A stretch of 64,000 nt of DNA from Bacteroidota bacterium (GCA_023450085.1 JAEXHI010000019.1:139617-203616), one strand, 5' to 3'. Shown: positions 8,483 to 16,964, numbered from the stretch's first letter. The notes: generated by a model not told the origin, from the letters alone. Program-made: numbers and translations.

Positions 8483-9235
8483 CTAATTCTTCTTTTTTAG
8501 AAAAATCTCTATCACGCCATTTTTTCCCTTATCACCATATTTGTTGACTGCGTTTTGGTCTTTTATAATGTTGACATGATCTATATCATCGGGTTTGAGG
8601 TTTTTTAAAGCATCTTCGTTTACTTCTTTGCCTTCTAAAATGATTAGTGCTTTTGCTGTAGCTATATTTTCATCATAAGAATAGCAGTCGGCAATGATGT
8701 CAATTCCTTCAATGGGTTGTTCTGCATAGTATTTTTCATCAACTGGGTATTGCGGTTTTTTATCTTTGTTGATTTTGACAAAATAATAGGTGTCTTTGTT
8801 GTTATTGATGCCCCAGTAATCAGAACATCCTCTTGAAGTCCAAGAATTTAAATTGTCATATTTCTTCAGGATATCTATTGCTTTTAAAGTGGCCAAATCA
8901 ACATAATTGCCATCGGGCATATAACCCTTGAAATTTTTTGTTAAATGGATTTTCGCTATAGTGTTCGTTTTCGATTGATATTTTTGAAAGACCACACCGG
9001 GATATAAGTCGCTTTCGTAACCAATTTTGTTTTCAAACCTGACATCTTGTATAAAGCCATCTGAGCATAGATCCATTTCTTCTATATTGACTTGCCTTAG
9101 ATTTGGGTCTTTTTCCCTGAGCTGGTCAATAGACAATGCACATAGTTTAAAATCCGAAAGTTTTATCGTATCTGCTTTTTGAGCAAAAGTTTTTATCGTT
9201 GTGACTAAAATCAAAATTGTCAGTATTTTCTTCAT
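8483..9235 (-). CDS. secreted protein with TonB-receptor-plug-like C terminus
   Basis: I start at the ATG at 9235 because MKKILTILILVTTIKTFAQ is a signal peptide; the longer frame adds ten residues ahead of it. The protein has 250 residues. Its middle part is not recognised. The last 60 residues (LIILEGKEVNEDALKNLKP followed by NIIKDQNAVNKYGDKGKNGV) resemble the short plug motif of SusC-type receptors, in which a 'YGxxGxNGVI' turn is followed by a strand. In Bacteroidota this motif also occurs at the C termini of BlaR1-like peptidases and small secreted proteins, probably as a fold rather than a channel. The function is unknown. Confidence 0.6.
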   Translation of the reverse strand: MKKILTILILVTTIKTFAQKADTIKLSDFKLCALSIDQLREKDPNLRQVNIEEMDLCSDGFIQDVRFENKIGYESDLYPGVVFQKYQSKTNTIAKIHLTKNFKGYMPDGNYVDLATLKAIDILKKYDNLNSWTSRGCSDYWGINNNKDTYYFVKINKDKKPQYPVDEKYYAEQPIEGIDIIADCYSYDENIATAKALIILEGKEVNEDALKNLKPDDIDHVNIIKDQNAVNKYGDKGKNGVIEIFLKKKN

Positions 9236-9262
9236 CAGTAGGTTTTTAAAAAATGCTTCTTT

Positions 9263-9270
9263 CAAATATA
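9263..9270 (-). promoter_or_regulatory. -7 box of Bacteroidota promoter
   Basis: TATATTTG on the minus strand, about 28 bases before the ATG at 9235, fits TAnnTTTG. No clear -33 TTTG box is seen. Confidence 0.45.
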
Positions 9271-9363
9271 CGAATCATTTTTTCGTAGAGAAGTAGTGTC
9301 GGTTTTGCTCAATAAAAGGGATTGCAGTGATGGGTTGAAGTTAGAAGGCAGCTGGATTTAGAA

Positions 9364-9386
9364 GGCACAAGCGGCACGCTTGCGCC
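9364..9386. repeat. short dispersed hairpin, family B
   Basis: GGCACAAGCG, three bases, then CGCTTGCGCC; it is the cleanest copy of the family. A degenerate relative follows at about 9433-9455. Confidence 0.7.
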
Positions 9387-9512
9387 GACGAATTTATAGA
9401 TGAAAGGGAATTTTGTCAGGATTGGATAAAGGAATGAGCGGGACACTTGTGTCGAAAATAAGAATTGATTTTTGCCGAAATTTGTATATTGAAAAAAATA
9501 ACATTAACCAAT

Positions 9513-9911
9513 ATGAAAAAACTAATCATCATTTGCGGACTTCTGCTTAGTGCAGTAACGTTTGCACAAGCACAGCATCATGAAAATGTAGAAAGTAAGA
9601 TGAAGGGCCTCACGGATGAAAGCCCCGAAGCCAAAGTAAAGGAATTAGATAAAGAACTTAAGCTCAAGGTTGACCAAAAAGCTAAAATGACTGTGTTTTT
9701 TTCGGATTACTACAAAGTACAAAAGGAAATTATGGAAAGTGCCAAAACCGATGATATTGTTGTTACCGCAAAAAAGAAAATGAGAAATAGAGACAATCTT
9801 CAAACTAAAATAAGCTCAATTTTAGATGAAAGCCAAAAGGTTGCTTATTTACTTTTTTTAAACAAGGAAAGGGAGGGTATGGAGAAAAAGATGAGAGCCA
9901 GTATGCATTAA
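9513..9911 (+). CDS. small exported helical protein, Spy/CpxP-like in character
   Basis: The start is the ATG at 9513, which opens the signal peptide MKKLIIICGLLLSAVTFAQA; the open frame before it is not hydrophobic. The mature part of about 112 residues is highly charged (many Lys and Glu), predicted all-helical and ends MRASMH. The spacing of helices and the motif SSILDESQKVAYLLFLNKER recall the Spy/CpxP class of periplasmic chaperones, where LTxxQ-type repeats are usual, but the match is only in style. It probably acts in the periplasm. It is a single gene convergent with the next one. Confidence 0.55.
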   Translation: MKKLIIICGLLLSAVTFAQAQHHENVESKMKGLTDESPEAKVKELDKELKLKVDQKAKMTVFFSDYYKVQKEIMESAKTDDIVVTAKKKMRNRDNLQTKISSILDESQKVAYLLFLNKEREGMEKKMRASMH

Positions 9912-9933
9912 GTATTGGCTTGTTATCGGGGAT

Positions 9934-9983
9934 AAACCTCATAGGTTTTCTTGGCAAAATGCTTAAGTAAACCTATGAAGTTT
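9934..9983. terminator. inverted repeat between convergent genes
   Basis: AAACCTCATAGGTTT (9934-9948) pairs, with one mismatch, with AAACCTATGAAGTTT (9969-9983). Each arm is itself nearly palindromic. Related arms (AAACCTCGTAGGTTT) occur near 34380 and 36185, so this is probably a repeat that also serves as a terminator. Confidence 0.5.
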
Positions 9984-9990
9984 GTGTAAA

Positions 9991-10566
9991 CTATTGTTCT
10001 TCTAGCTTTTTGATGCACTTTTCCCTGATTTTCCATACCTCATCAAAATGGAGGTTGATAGATGTTTCTTCAATCCATTTTTTTAAATATGCCTGATGAA
10101 ATTCTACTTTGAAAGTGTTTACTTGCTCTGGTTGGATTTCTATTTCTTTAAGAATATCATTGCTTAATTTTTCAATATTTGAATTAGCTGTAGTGATATC
10201 AAGCCTTTTATCTCCTAGTTTTAAGTAGCAATGGGCCTCAGGGATATAGCTTAGGCCATTTTCAAGGATAGTGTTCCCTATTTTGGGTGTATTTAAATGG
10301 TTCATTTTGTATATCCCTAAAACTAACTCTACCTCTTCAATTTGGTTCAATTCTGCTATTTTCTTTAAGAATGCATGTTTTGAACTGCAGGTGCCTTTGT
10401 TTTCAATTAATACCAGCGAAAAATCCTCCCTGTTTTGGTTGCGTCCGTAAGGAAGTTGTTGGATGAAATAAATCAACTCGTCCCAGTGCAGTATTGATTT
10501 TTCCCTTACAAGCTTAGTAAGTTCATCTTTTGAATTAAGGAAAGTGTGTTTGATAGGAGCGTTCAT
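9991..10566 (-). CDS. transglutaminase-like fold protein, uncharacterised
   Basis: The 191-residue protein has no signal peptide and is probably cytoplasmic. A possible papain-like triad can be read: Cys in NKGTCSSKHAFL, His in PEAHCYLKLG and Asp in KRLDITTAN, in the order and context seen in transglutaminase-like proteins. The C-terminal 60 residues are charged and helical (HLHFDEVWKIREKCIKKLEE). No product can be named. A TATCTTTG box about 29 bases before the start suggests its own promoter, and the gene is monocistronic. Confidence 0.5.
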   Translation of the reverse strand: MNAPIKHTFLNSKDELTKLVREKSILHWDELIYFIQQLPYGRNQNREDFSLVLIENKGTCSSKHAFLKKIAELNQIEEVELVLGIYKMNHLNTPKIGNTILENGLSYIPEAHCYLKLGDKRLDITTANSNIEKLSNDILKEIEIQPEQVNTFKVEFHQAYLKKWIEETSINLHFDEVWKIREKCIKKLEEQ

Positions 10567-10594
10567 GGTGATTTGTTTTACGATGTGGCTAACT

Positions 10595-10602
10595 CAAAGA
10601 TA
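10595..10602 (-). promoter_or_regulatory. -7 box of Bacteroidota promoter
   Basis: TATCTTTG on the minus strand matches TAnnTTTG, 28 bases before the start at 10566. The -33 element is not clear. Confidence 0.45.
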
Positions 10603-10678
10603 CAAATCGTTTTTGCCTTAGATAGCAGCATTGGTTTTGTTGACTAAACGGGATTGTTGTAATAAATTGAAGTTAGAA

Positions 10679-10701
10679 GGCACAAGTGGTAAGCTTGCGC
10701 C
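10679..10701. repeat. short dispersed hairpin, family B
   Basis: GGCACAAGTGGTAAGCTTGC is a diverged copy of the hairpin at 7665, preceded by the same GAAGTTAGAA text found before the copy at 9364. Confidence 0.6.
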
Positions 10702-10759
10702 GAGGGTTGTAGCGTTCAAAATGAAGTTGCTGACTTACGTGAGTAAGCATTCGCTTACC

Positions 10760-11212
10760 TCATTTAGAAAGCTTTCCAAAAATTTCTTGATCATAGTCGT
10801 AGCCGATCTCTTCTGGAAATTTTCCATTTAAATCTGGGAAAATTATCTGTACTGATTCGAATTCATCATCTTCATAGAACTTGAACGAGCTTAATGTTTT
10901 TTCGCTCAGAGCATCGCTTTTTACAGCAATAAGATATGTCGGGAAACGGTCGATTAGGTTGCTTAATTTTTCATTTAATGGTACTTTTTTATTTTTGAAA
11001 GTATTAGCATAGTTGGTTATCAAAGTATTGGTAAGGCCATTAGGTAAGCCTGAAACAAAAGCTTCTGGGATTCCGAAATTTTTGTATAATCCAGTTGAAT
11101 ATCCAAATGGGGTACAGTCTTTTTCTTCGAGAACGTATGTTACATGAAATCCGTATTGCTCAATATTATTATCAACCATCTCAAAATATGCTCTTATTCT
11201 TTCTTCATCCAT
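10760..11212 (-). CDS. DUF4262 domain protein
   Basis: The 150-residue protein opens MDEERIRAYFEMVDNNIEQY and continues with YGFHVTYVLEEKDCTPFGYS and STGLYKNFGIPEAFVSGLP. This is the DUF4262 signature (aromatic-His-Val, 'FxYSxGLYxxFGxPE', 'GLP'). Members are small cytoplasmic proteins that often occur alone or near toxin or immunity genes; no biochemical function is established. There is no signal peptide and no membrane segment. It is a single gene with repeats on both sides. Confidence 0.75.
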   Translation of the reverse strand: MDEERIRAYFEMVDNNIEQYGFHVTYVLEEKDCTPFGYSTGLYKNFGIPEAFVSGLPNGLTNTLITNYANTFKNKKVPLNEKLSNLIDRFPTYLIAVKSDALSEKTLSSFKFYEDDEFESVQIIFPDLNGKFPEEIGYDYDQEIFGKLSK

Positions 11213-11264
11213 AGTGCTTTTTCCTTTGTTTGTTATAAATATACAAATGTTGTTAGCAGTAGAA

Positions 11265-11465
11265 TATTTTGTTAACTAAACGGGATTGCAGTGGAAATAC
11301 TTTTTGTATGTCACGCTGAGCCTGTCGAAGCGCTTTTGCTAAGATAATCCTTCGACAGGCTCAGGATGACAGATATGAACGGCAGTAATGCTCACAAAAA
11401 GATTGCAACGGAAAGCCCGACTAGCGGAAGCGATGAAATACTGGCCTAGCTTTTCAAAAAAATCA
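11265..11465. repeat. composite interspersed repeat, family C (short copy)
   Basis: An inverted repeat has arms at 11310-11330 and 11350-11370 (inner arm ends CCTGTCGAAG and CTTCGACAGG). It is preceded by AAACGGGATTGCAGTGGAAA and followed by a tail with AAAGCCCGACT and CTTTTCAAAAAAAT. The same modules in the same order occur at 32.7, 34.3, 35.9 and 36.1 kb. This copy has no 16-base palindrome between CGACA and CTCAGGATGAC, so it shows the empty site. Confidence 0.8.
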
Positions 11466-11536
11466 CACGTAAACTTATTTTATCTCCAAATTGAAGGACA
11501 TAAGCAAGTTTTTTACAACATTAAAACATTGTAACT

Positions 11537-11567
11537 TTTGGGGTTTAGGTGGTAAAGTGTACATTTG
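11537..11567 (+). promoter_or_regulatory. lpdA promoter
   Basis: TTTG (11537-11540), 19 bases, then TACATTTG (11560-11567). This fits the Bacteroidota -33/-7 consensus closely and lies 25 bases before the lpdA ATG. Confidence 0.75.
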
Positions 11568-11592
11568 CCCTAACAAAAATTCTTAAAAGATT

Positions 11593-12999
11593 ATGCAATA
11601 CGACGTAGTTGTTATAGGCTCGGGTCCGGGCGGTTATGTAGGTGCCATCCGTTGTGCACAATTAGGTTTAAAAACAGCGGTAGTAGAAAAATATAAAACT
11701 TATGGCGGTACTTGTCTAAATGTTGGCTGTATCCCGTCTAAGGCCTTGTTAGATTCTTCGGAGCATTACCATAACGCGGCTCATACTTTTACTACTCATG
11801 GTATTAACCTAAAAGATTTGAAGGTTGATATGAAGCAAATGATTGCTCGTAAAGACGATGTAGTAGCTCAAAACACTGCTGGTATTACTTATCTATTTAA
11901 GAAAAATAAAATTGACGCTTTTGAAGGTGTGGCTTCTTTTGAAGATAAAAACACCATTTTGGTGACTAAAGCTGATGGCAGTACCGAGAAATTAACCACT
12001 AAAAATGTGATTATTGCTACAGGTTCTAAACCTACGGCTTTGCCATTTTTGCCAGTTGATAAAAAACGCATCATCACTTCGACCGAGGCTTTAACTTTGA
12101 AAGAAGTGCCTAAAACCATGATAGTGATTGGTGGTGGGGTAATTGGTTTAGAGTTAGGTTCGGTTTATGCTCGTTTGGGTACTAAGGTTACCGTGGTTGA
12201 GTTTGCACCATCAATCATCAGCACTATGGATGCTGGTTTGGGCAAAGAGTTGCAACGTGTGTTGAAAAAATCGTTGGGTATGGAGTTCTTAACTAGCCAT
12301 AAAGTAACTGGCGCATCGGTTAAAGGCAAAGTGGTAACGGTAACTGCTGATAATGCTAAAGGTGAGGCGGTGAGCTTGGAAGCTGACTACTGTATTGTAG
12401 CGGTTGGTAGAACGGCTTATACTCAAGGTTTGGGATTAGAGAAAATTGGCATTACTCCTGAGGAGAGAGGTAATAAAATTCCTGTTAACGACCACTTAGA
12501 AACTGCTGTTAAAGGTGTTTATGCTATTGGTGACGTGATTAAAGGAGCGATGTTGGCTCACAAAGCGGAAGATGAAGGTATTTATGTAGCGGAAACTATT
12601 GCTGGACAAAAGCCTCACATCAACTATAACTTAATTCCTGGTGTGGTTTACACTTGGCCAGAGGTGGCTTCTGTAGGTCAAACTGAGGAGCAATTGAAAG
12701 CTGCTGGGGTAAAATACAAAGCGGGCTCTTTCCCTTTCAAAGCTAGTGGACGTGCTAAAGCAAGTATGGATACTGATGGTTTCGTAAAGGTATTGGCTGA
12801 TGAAAAAACAGACGAAATTTTAGGTGTTCACATGATTGGCCCTCGTGCTGCTGATATGATTGCTGAGGCAGTTGTTGCGATGGAATTCCGTGCTTCGGCA
12901 GAGGATGTGGCTAGAATTTGCCATGCACACCCAACTTATACTGAAGCTTTAAAAGAGGCTGCTTTGGCTGCTACTGAAAATAGAGCGATACATATTTAG
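11593..12999 (+). CDS. lpdA: dihydrolipoyl dehydrogenase (E3)
   Basis: This FAD flavoprotein reoxidises dihydrolipoamide in the 2-oxo acid dehydrogenase and glycine cleavage complexes and makes NADH. All marks are present in 468 residues: the FAD-binding GSGPGG near residue 9, the redox disulfide GGTCLNVGCIPSK (Cys41 and Cys46), the NAD fold GGGVIGLELGSVYARLG near 180, the second FAD motif YAIGDVIKGAMLAHKAEDEG, and the catalytic HAHPTYTE pair His446 and Glu451 contributed to the partner subunit. The length is normal. It stands alone with its own promoter and terminator; no E1 or E2 gene is in the window. Confidence 0.97.
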   Translation: MQYDVVVIGSGPGGYVGAIRCAQLGLKTAVVEKYKTYGGTCLNVGCIPSKALLDSSEHYHNAAHTFTTHGINLKDLKVDMKQMIARKDDVVAQNTAGITYLFKKNKIDAFEGVASFEDKNTILVTKADGSTEKLTTKNVIIATGSKPTALPFLPVDKKRIITSTEALTLKEVPKTMIVIGGGVIGLELGSVYARLGTKVTVVEFAPSIISTMDAGLGKELQRVLKKSLGMEFLTSHKVTGASVKGKVVTVTADNAKGEAVSLEADYCIVAVGRTAYTQGLGLEKIGITPEERGNKIPVNDHLETAVKGVYAIGDVIKGAMLAHKAEDEGIYVAETIAGQKPHINYNLIPGVVYTWPEVASVGQTEEQLKAAGVKYKAGSFPFKASGRAKASMDTDGFVKVLADEKTDEILGVHMIGPRAADMIAEAVVAMEFRASAEDVARICHAHPTYTEALKEAALAATENRAIHI

Positions 13000-13079
13000 T
13001 AACTAGTTACTAGTGGCTAGTAGTTAGTAGCTAGTGGTCAGTTGACTGTGGTTAGCTGAGTCTTGCTGAAACATGATAT

Positions 13080-13111
13080 AAATCCTGCGGTGGTTACCGT
13101 GGGATTTTTTT
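13080..13111 (+). terminator. rho-independent terminator of lpdA
   Basis: AAATCCTGCGG (13080-13090) pairs with CCGTGGGATTT (13097-13107) around a six-base loop, as an 11-bp stem with two G-T pairs, followed by a T run. It lies 80 bases after lpdA. Confidence 0.8.
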
Positions 13112-13116
13112 GTGCC

Positions 13117-13197
13117 CGTCATTGCGAGGTACGAAGCAATCTTAAAGCTAAAGCTATAGTTTAAATAATTTGGGATTGCTTCGTGCCTCGCAATGAC
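13117..13197. repeat. dispersed inverted repeat, family A
   Basis: The 5' arm begins CGTCATTGCGAGG at 13117 and the 3' arm begins GATTGCTTCGTG at 13174. The arms are nearly identical to those at 4741-4819 but the loop is different. The rest of 13000-13316 holds a terminator and CTAGT-rich short repeats at 13003-13040. Confidence 0.85.
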
Positions 13198-13316
13198 AAG
13201 AATAGAGGGGTGTGTTGACTATTAGCGGATTAAGCCATCATTAAATCTTTCTCCTACCCATCTTAATTTCTTTAATTCCTTGATGGTTTTATTTTTAGAT
13301 ATGTATTTTAGCAACA

Positions 13317-14498
13317 ATGAGAATTACCTTTTCCTTAGCTGCAATTTTACTTTTTCTTGCTGCCTGTGTGCCTTTAAGGTCTGTTAAATATTTAATTCCT
13401 GATTTGGGGGATAGTGCCAAGTTTGAAAATGTGACCATTCAAAAATCGGCTACGCCGTTTTACTTTAAACAGAACTATCCCAATAAGGCTTATGAGAAGT
13501 TGAAGCTACATTTGGATACTTCCTTAAAAAACACTAAAACCAATGTTTTTTTGATAATTAAAAACGATAGCATCATTTACCAATACCTTTCTGAGGAGAA
13601 AGCATTGACTACTAAACAGCCTAGTTTTTCGGTAGCTAAATCATTTGTGGGTACTTTGGTGGGTATTGCCATTGACAAGGGCGAAATTAAGTCGACCAGT
13701 GAATTGGTGATTAAATATTTGCCAGAACTGGCCAAAAACGATGAGCGTTTTAACCGTTTAACGATACAACACGTGTTGGATATGCGCAGCGGATTTAATT
13801 TTTCGGAAAGGTCGTTTAATCCATTTTCAAAAATTGTGCGTAGCTATTATGGTGCCGATTTGAAAAAGATGGTGGGCAAATTAAAGATGAAAAATGAACC
13901 TGGTAAGGTTTTCGAATACCAAAGTATCAACACGCAGGTGCTGGCCTTTATTTTAGAGAAAGCCGTAGGAAAAAGTTTACAAGCGCAAATGCAGGAACGT
14001 TTATGGCAGCCTTTGGGAGCAGAAAGCGATGCACTTTGGAGTATGGATGATGAGGGAAACATTAAAGCCTTTTGCTGTTTAAATGCTACGGCACTTGATT
14101 TTGCTAAAATTGGAAGGCTTTATTTGAATGGTGGTAATTGGGAAGGGAAACAAATTGTTTCCAAGAAATGGGTGGACATTACGACCAGCCCCGATTCGTT
14201 GACGAAGCTACGCTATAAGAACCAGTTTTGGGCCACCAGGGATTTCAAATTTTTTAAGGATTCGGTAAGTGCAGTAAGTTCTTTGGGTAAAGAAGGGTTG
14301 GATTATCCAGTGGAAAGAAATCCTGACGGCAGGTATTTTTATGCCAAAAAGGTGTACGATTACAAAGCTCAGGGTATGTTCCACCAATCGGTATATGTCA
14401 ACCCAAAAAATAAGGTCATCATTGTACGTTTGGGTGATAGGCAAAAGAAGGTAAACTTCCACAGTTTTGTGCAACAGGTGGGAAGGTCTATTCGTTAA
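13317..14498 (+). CDS. class C beta-lactamase-family serine hydrolase, lipoprotein
   Basis: The 393-residue protein begins with a lipoprotein signal (LLFLAAC, Cys17), so it is probably anchored in a membrane. The beta-lactamase/transpeptidase fold is shown by the SxxK nucleophile motif SVAK (Ser105, Lys108) in PSFSVAKSFVGT. It is followed by the second motif in VFEYQSINTQVL, with YQS where the family has YxN or YxS, and VLDMRSGFNFSE typical of the serine hydrolase (Beta-lactamase, COG1680) family. It probably hydrolyses an ester or D-peptide rather than acting as a true antibiotic-resistance enzyme. It is a single gene; no partner is visible. Confidence 0.85.
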   Translation: MRITFSLAAILLFLAACVPLRSVKYLIPDLGDSAKFENVTIQKSATPFYFKQNYPNKAYEKLKLHLDTSLKNTKTNVFLIIKNDSIIYQYLSEEKALTTKQPSFSVAKSFVGTLVGIAIDKGEIKSTSELVIKYLPELAKNDERFNRLTIQHVLDMRSGFNFSERSFNPFSKIVRSYYGADLKKMVGKLKMKNEPGKVFEYQSINTQVLAFILEKAVGKSLQAQMQERLWQPLGAESDALWSMDDEGNIKAFCCLNATALDFAKIGRLYLNGGNWEGKQIVSKKWVDITTSPDSLTKLRYKNQFWATRDFKFFKDSVSAVSSLGKEGLDYPVERNPDGRYFYAKKVYDYKAQGMFHQSVYVNPKNKVIIVRLGDRQKKVNFHSFVQQVGRSIR

Positions 14499-14584
14499 TT
14501 AAGGACGGTACGGGCTAAGAAAATACTTTCTGGCCTTATTTCGATTATTAAATTTTTCAAAACAACACGTAAAACTGATGCTAA

Positions 14585-14600
14585 TCCCGAATGTTCGGGA
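14585..14600. repeat. 16-base palindrome TCCCG-N6-CGGGA
   Basis: TCCCGAATGTTCGGGA forms a 6-bp stem with a 4-base loop. It has the same shape as the palindromes inside the broken tRNA genes at 47.5-48.1 kb and the repeats at 32813 and 36270. Confidence 0.8.
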
Positions 14601-14705
14601 CAGCATGACGGACTGCCCATCTAACGTCACCCTGACCTGTAGCGAAGCGGAAAGCTATGCAATAAATTTATTTCAGGGTCAGTAAAAAAGCTGGTGTATT
14701 GTGTA

Positions 14706-14772
14706 CTATGTGCCTATGTGGTTCATTTATATGGTATAAGTAATGAAAAAATATAAACACATAGGCACATAG
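14706..14772. repeat. inverted repeat, family E (CTATGTG type)
   Basis: CTATGTGCCTATGTG (14706-14720) pairs perfectly with CACATAGGCACATAG (14758-14772). Related pairs or half-copies are at 32522, 32950, 34113-34159 and 36405-36483. The remainder of 14499-14829 contains a CCCTGA/TCAGGG inverted repeat (14629-14691) and no gene. Confidence 0.8.
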
Positions 14773-14829
14773 GCTGGAGGTATTAAAAAATTACTAAACG
14801 CTTACCTAGATTTACGTTAGTAGCCAACT

Positions 14830-15897
14830 TTACCAGTCCATTTCTTTTTTAAGAAAGGCGCTAAGTTCATTGGCAATTTGTTGGTGTTCTGCTAATGATG
14901 GATGTTTTCCGCAACCGCCATTGGCTCTGATTTCGAAAAAGTAGCTGGTAATGTTGTTCTCTCCACTTTGGTTAAGCGTTGTTTTTACTGCACTGATATA
15001 TTTTACCAAAACTGCTTTAAGTTGCGGGCTAGCCATTGGACTGCTGAGCATCACTAATTTTGCTTTGGGATAATAGCCACGTAATTGCTTCATGAAGCTA
15101 ATGTAAGCGTTAGTGAATTGGGTTGAATCCTGAATGCCGTCGTTTTGTCCTAAGCAGATGGTCACCACATCGGGTTGGTATTTGGCAAAGTTCCAAGCAA
15201 GGGTGTCTTTGGCTGGGTTAATTTTATCGTACACGGGAGGCATGATGATTTTTTTACCACAACAGCTGTGCATCAATCCAATACCAGATACGGAAGTAAG
15301 ATGCCACTGCGCATTAAGATTTCTTGCCGTACTAGGGCCATAAGCGAAATAGGCGTTATGTTGGTCGTGCCATGAAGAACCTTTTGTTTCGCATTTGATT
15401 TCGCTTTCATCGCTGCCTGCACCACAGGTAATAGAATCGCCAATAAACTCCATTTTCCTTTTTTGAGGGGCTGTTGGAGGGAGTAGCTTTTCGCAATCAA
15501 AGCCAGTGAATGAAATGTAGCCGTTTTCAGATTCCGAGTTTTTACAAATCAATATGGTATGGTTTCCTTTGGAAAGATTATTGGCCAATTCCAATTTGTT
15601 TTCCTTGCCTGATAGGCGTATGCGATAGGCAGGCTGGTTGTCAATTTTCACTTCCAAATAGTTTAGGATATTTCCCCACAGCATTTCATCGTTAATGTGT
15701 GCTGTAAATGAACTACCACTAAAGTTAATGAGCACATACGCTCCTGATGCCCAAAATTTTGGTTGTAAAGGATTAGAGAAATCACCACGACCTATGTATT
15801 GGATATCTTGATGATTGGCGGGGTAAAAAATTGTTTTGGTAGCCCAAGCTTGGATATGGAGAAGTGCTACGAAAAGCAATACGATTTTATATTTCAT
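14830..15897 (-). CDS. CE2-type acetyl esterase (jelly-roll plus SGNH hydrolase)
   Basis: The 355-residue protein has a signal peptide (about 1-19), a beta-sandwich domain (about 25-140) and a C-terminal SGNH hydrolase domain. The catalytic Ser155 is in FIGDSITCG. Block III is LGQNDG, and His332 is in GKHPSLAEHQ. The two-domain layout is that of carbohydrate esterase family 2, which removes acetyl groups from plant polysaccharides. Because it is five bases downstream of the AraC gene and beside a mannan locus, I infer that it deacetylates acetylated mannan so that the GH26 enzyme can cut it. It probably acts in the periplasm or at the cell surface. Confidence 0.82.
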   Translation of the reverse strand: MKYKIVLLFVALLHIQAWATKTIFYPANHQDIQYIGRGDFSNPLQPKFWASGAYVLINFSGSSFTAHINDEMLWGNILNYLEVKIDNQPAYRIRLSGKENKLELANNLSKGNHTILICKNSESENGYISFTGFDCEKLLPPTAPQKRKMEFIGDSITCGAGSDESEIKCETKGSSWHDQHNAYFAYGPSTARNLNAQWHLTSVSGIGLMHSCCGKKIIMPPVYDKINPAKDTLAWNFAKYQPDVVTICLGQNDGIQDSTQFTNAYISFMKQLRGYYPKAKLVMLSSPMASPQLKAVLVKYISAVKTTLNQSGENNITSYFFEIRANGGCGKHPSLAEHQQIANELSAFLKKEMDW

Positions 15898-15902
15898 AAA
15901 AT

Positions 15903-16766
15903 TTAAACAAAAATACGATGACCAGAAAGGTTGTCTCTAAATTCGGTTGGCGTGCAACCTTTCTTCTTTTTGAAAATCCGATTAAAGTTGGAAATGTTGT
16001 TGAAGCCGCAGTTATAGGCCACTTCCGAAATGCTTTCAGAGGTGTCAATGAGTTTTCGAGAGGCATGTCCCAAGCGGATTTCTATTAAGCTATCAATAAA
16101 GCTAGCGCCTGTTCGGTTTTTGAAAAATCGGCTAAAGGAAACCTCGGTCATGTTGGCTATTTTAGCTACTTCTGAAAGGGAAACGGGTTTGTCGAAATTA
16201 AGGTTGATGTATTCCATTACCTTTTCTACTCTGCGACTGGTGTAAGAAAATTCGGCTTGGCTAAAGGTTGAATCGGAAAGGGTACGCATGTTTCTGGAGG
16301 TGGATAGGTCGTGCAAAATAGACATCAGCTCCAGTACCGAGTCAAAACCATGTTGTTTGTTGAGTTTAATGAGGCGGGGGCCAACCGCTTTTGCCGTGTC
16401 GCTGGAAAACAGAATGCCACATTTTGCTTTTTCAAACATATCCCTAATGACGCGTAACTGGTTTCTGCGCAAAAATTTCTCGTCAAACAAATCCTTATGG
16501 AATTGGATAGTCACCTCGTGTATTTCTTGTCCACCTAGTTTGTGGGTTTCCCATACATGCGGAAGGTTCGAGCCAATCAGCACCAGTTCAATGTCACCAA
16601 TTTCCTCAATATGGTCGCCAACCACACGACGGGCACCGTTGGCATTTGAAATAAAATTGAGTTCCATTTCCTCGTGGTAATGTAAAGGGAAGTCGAAATC
16701 CTTTTTCCTTCGTTCGAAAATGGTAAAGCAATCACCTGCGGTGAGTGGGGTAATTTCTTTTATCAT
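15903..16766 (-). CDS. AraC family transcriptional regulator of the mannan locus
   Basis: The 287-residue protein has an N-terminal cupin-like sensing domain (YHEEMELNFISNANGARRVV) and a C-terminal pair of helix-turn-helix motifs (about 185-285), including VSLSEVAKIANMTEVSFSRF and ISEVAYNCGFNNISNFNRIF with the KKKKGCTPTEFR end typical of AraC/XylS. It is transcribed away from susC, with 228 bases between, and forms a two-gene operon with the esterase. I infer that it senses a mannose-containing sugar and switches on the divergent operon. It is a one-domain sensor regulator, not a hybrid two-component system. Confidence 0.9.
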   Translation of the reverse strand: MIKEITPLTAGDCFTIFERRKKDFDFPLHYHEEMELNFISNANGARRVVGDHIEEIGDIELVLIGSNLPHVWETHKLGGQEIHEVTIQFHKDLFDEKFLRRNQLRVIRDMFEKAKCGILFSSDTAKAVGPRLIKLNKQHGFDSVLELMSILHDLSTSRNMRTLSDSTFSQAEFSYTSRRVEKVMEYINLNFDKPVSLSEVAKIANMTEVSFSRFFKNRTGASFIDSLIEIRLGHASRKLIDTSESISEVAYNCGFNNISNFNRIFKKKKGCTPTEFRDNLSGHRIFV

Positions 16767-16857
16767 ATGTTAAAAGATAAATAAAGACAAATCAATTGGA
16801 TAAAATAATATCATGTATGATAGCAATAGATATAATAATATATTTATGGTTAATGAT

Positions 16858-16873
16858 TTGTATTGCAATACAA
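16858..16873. promoter_or_regulatory. perfect 16-bp palindrome, operator candidate
   Basis: TTGTATTGCAATACAA is perfectly self-complementary. It sits in the divergent AraC-susC intergenic region, about 90 bases before the start of the other gene and about 107 bases before the susC promoter box. It could bind the AraC regulator or another dimeric regulator. Confidence 0.5.
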
Positions 16874-16964
16874 TAAACCATATTTTTTTGCTTTAAAACA
16901 ATCTTTAGAGATAAAAATACTATAAATGGATAATAAAGTATTATTAATGGGCTATGAAGGGCGC

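Noticed and set aside
9465..9512. Upstream start for the helical exported protein
   Set aside because: The extra 16 residues are not hydrophobic and would bury the signal peptide that starts at 9513.
13003..13040. CTAGT-rich tract after lpdA as a functional element
   Set aside because: Similar CTAGG/TTAGT tracts occur after other genes (32304, 34526), but no stable hairpin or motif could be defined.
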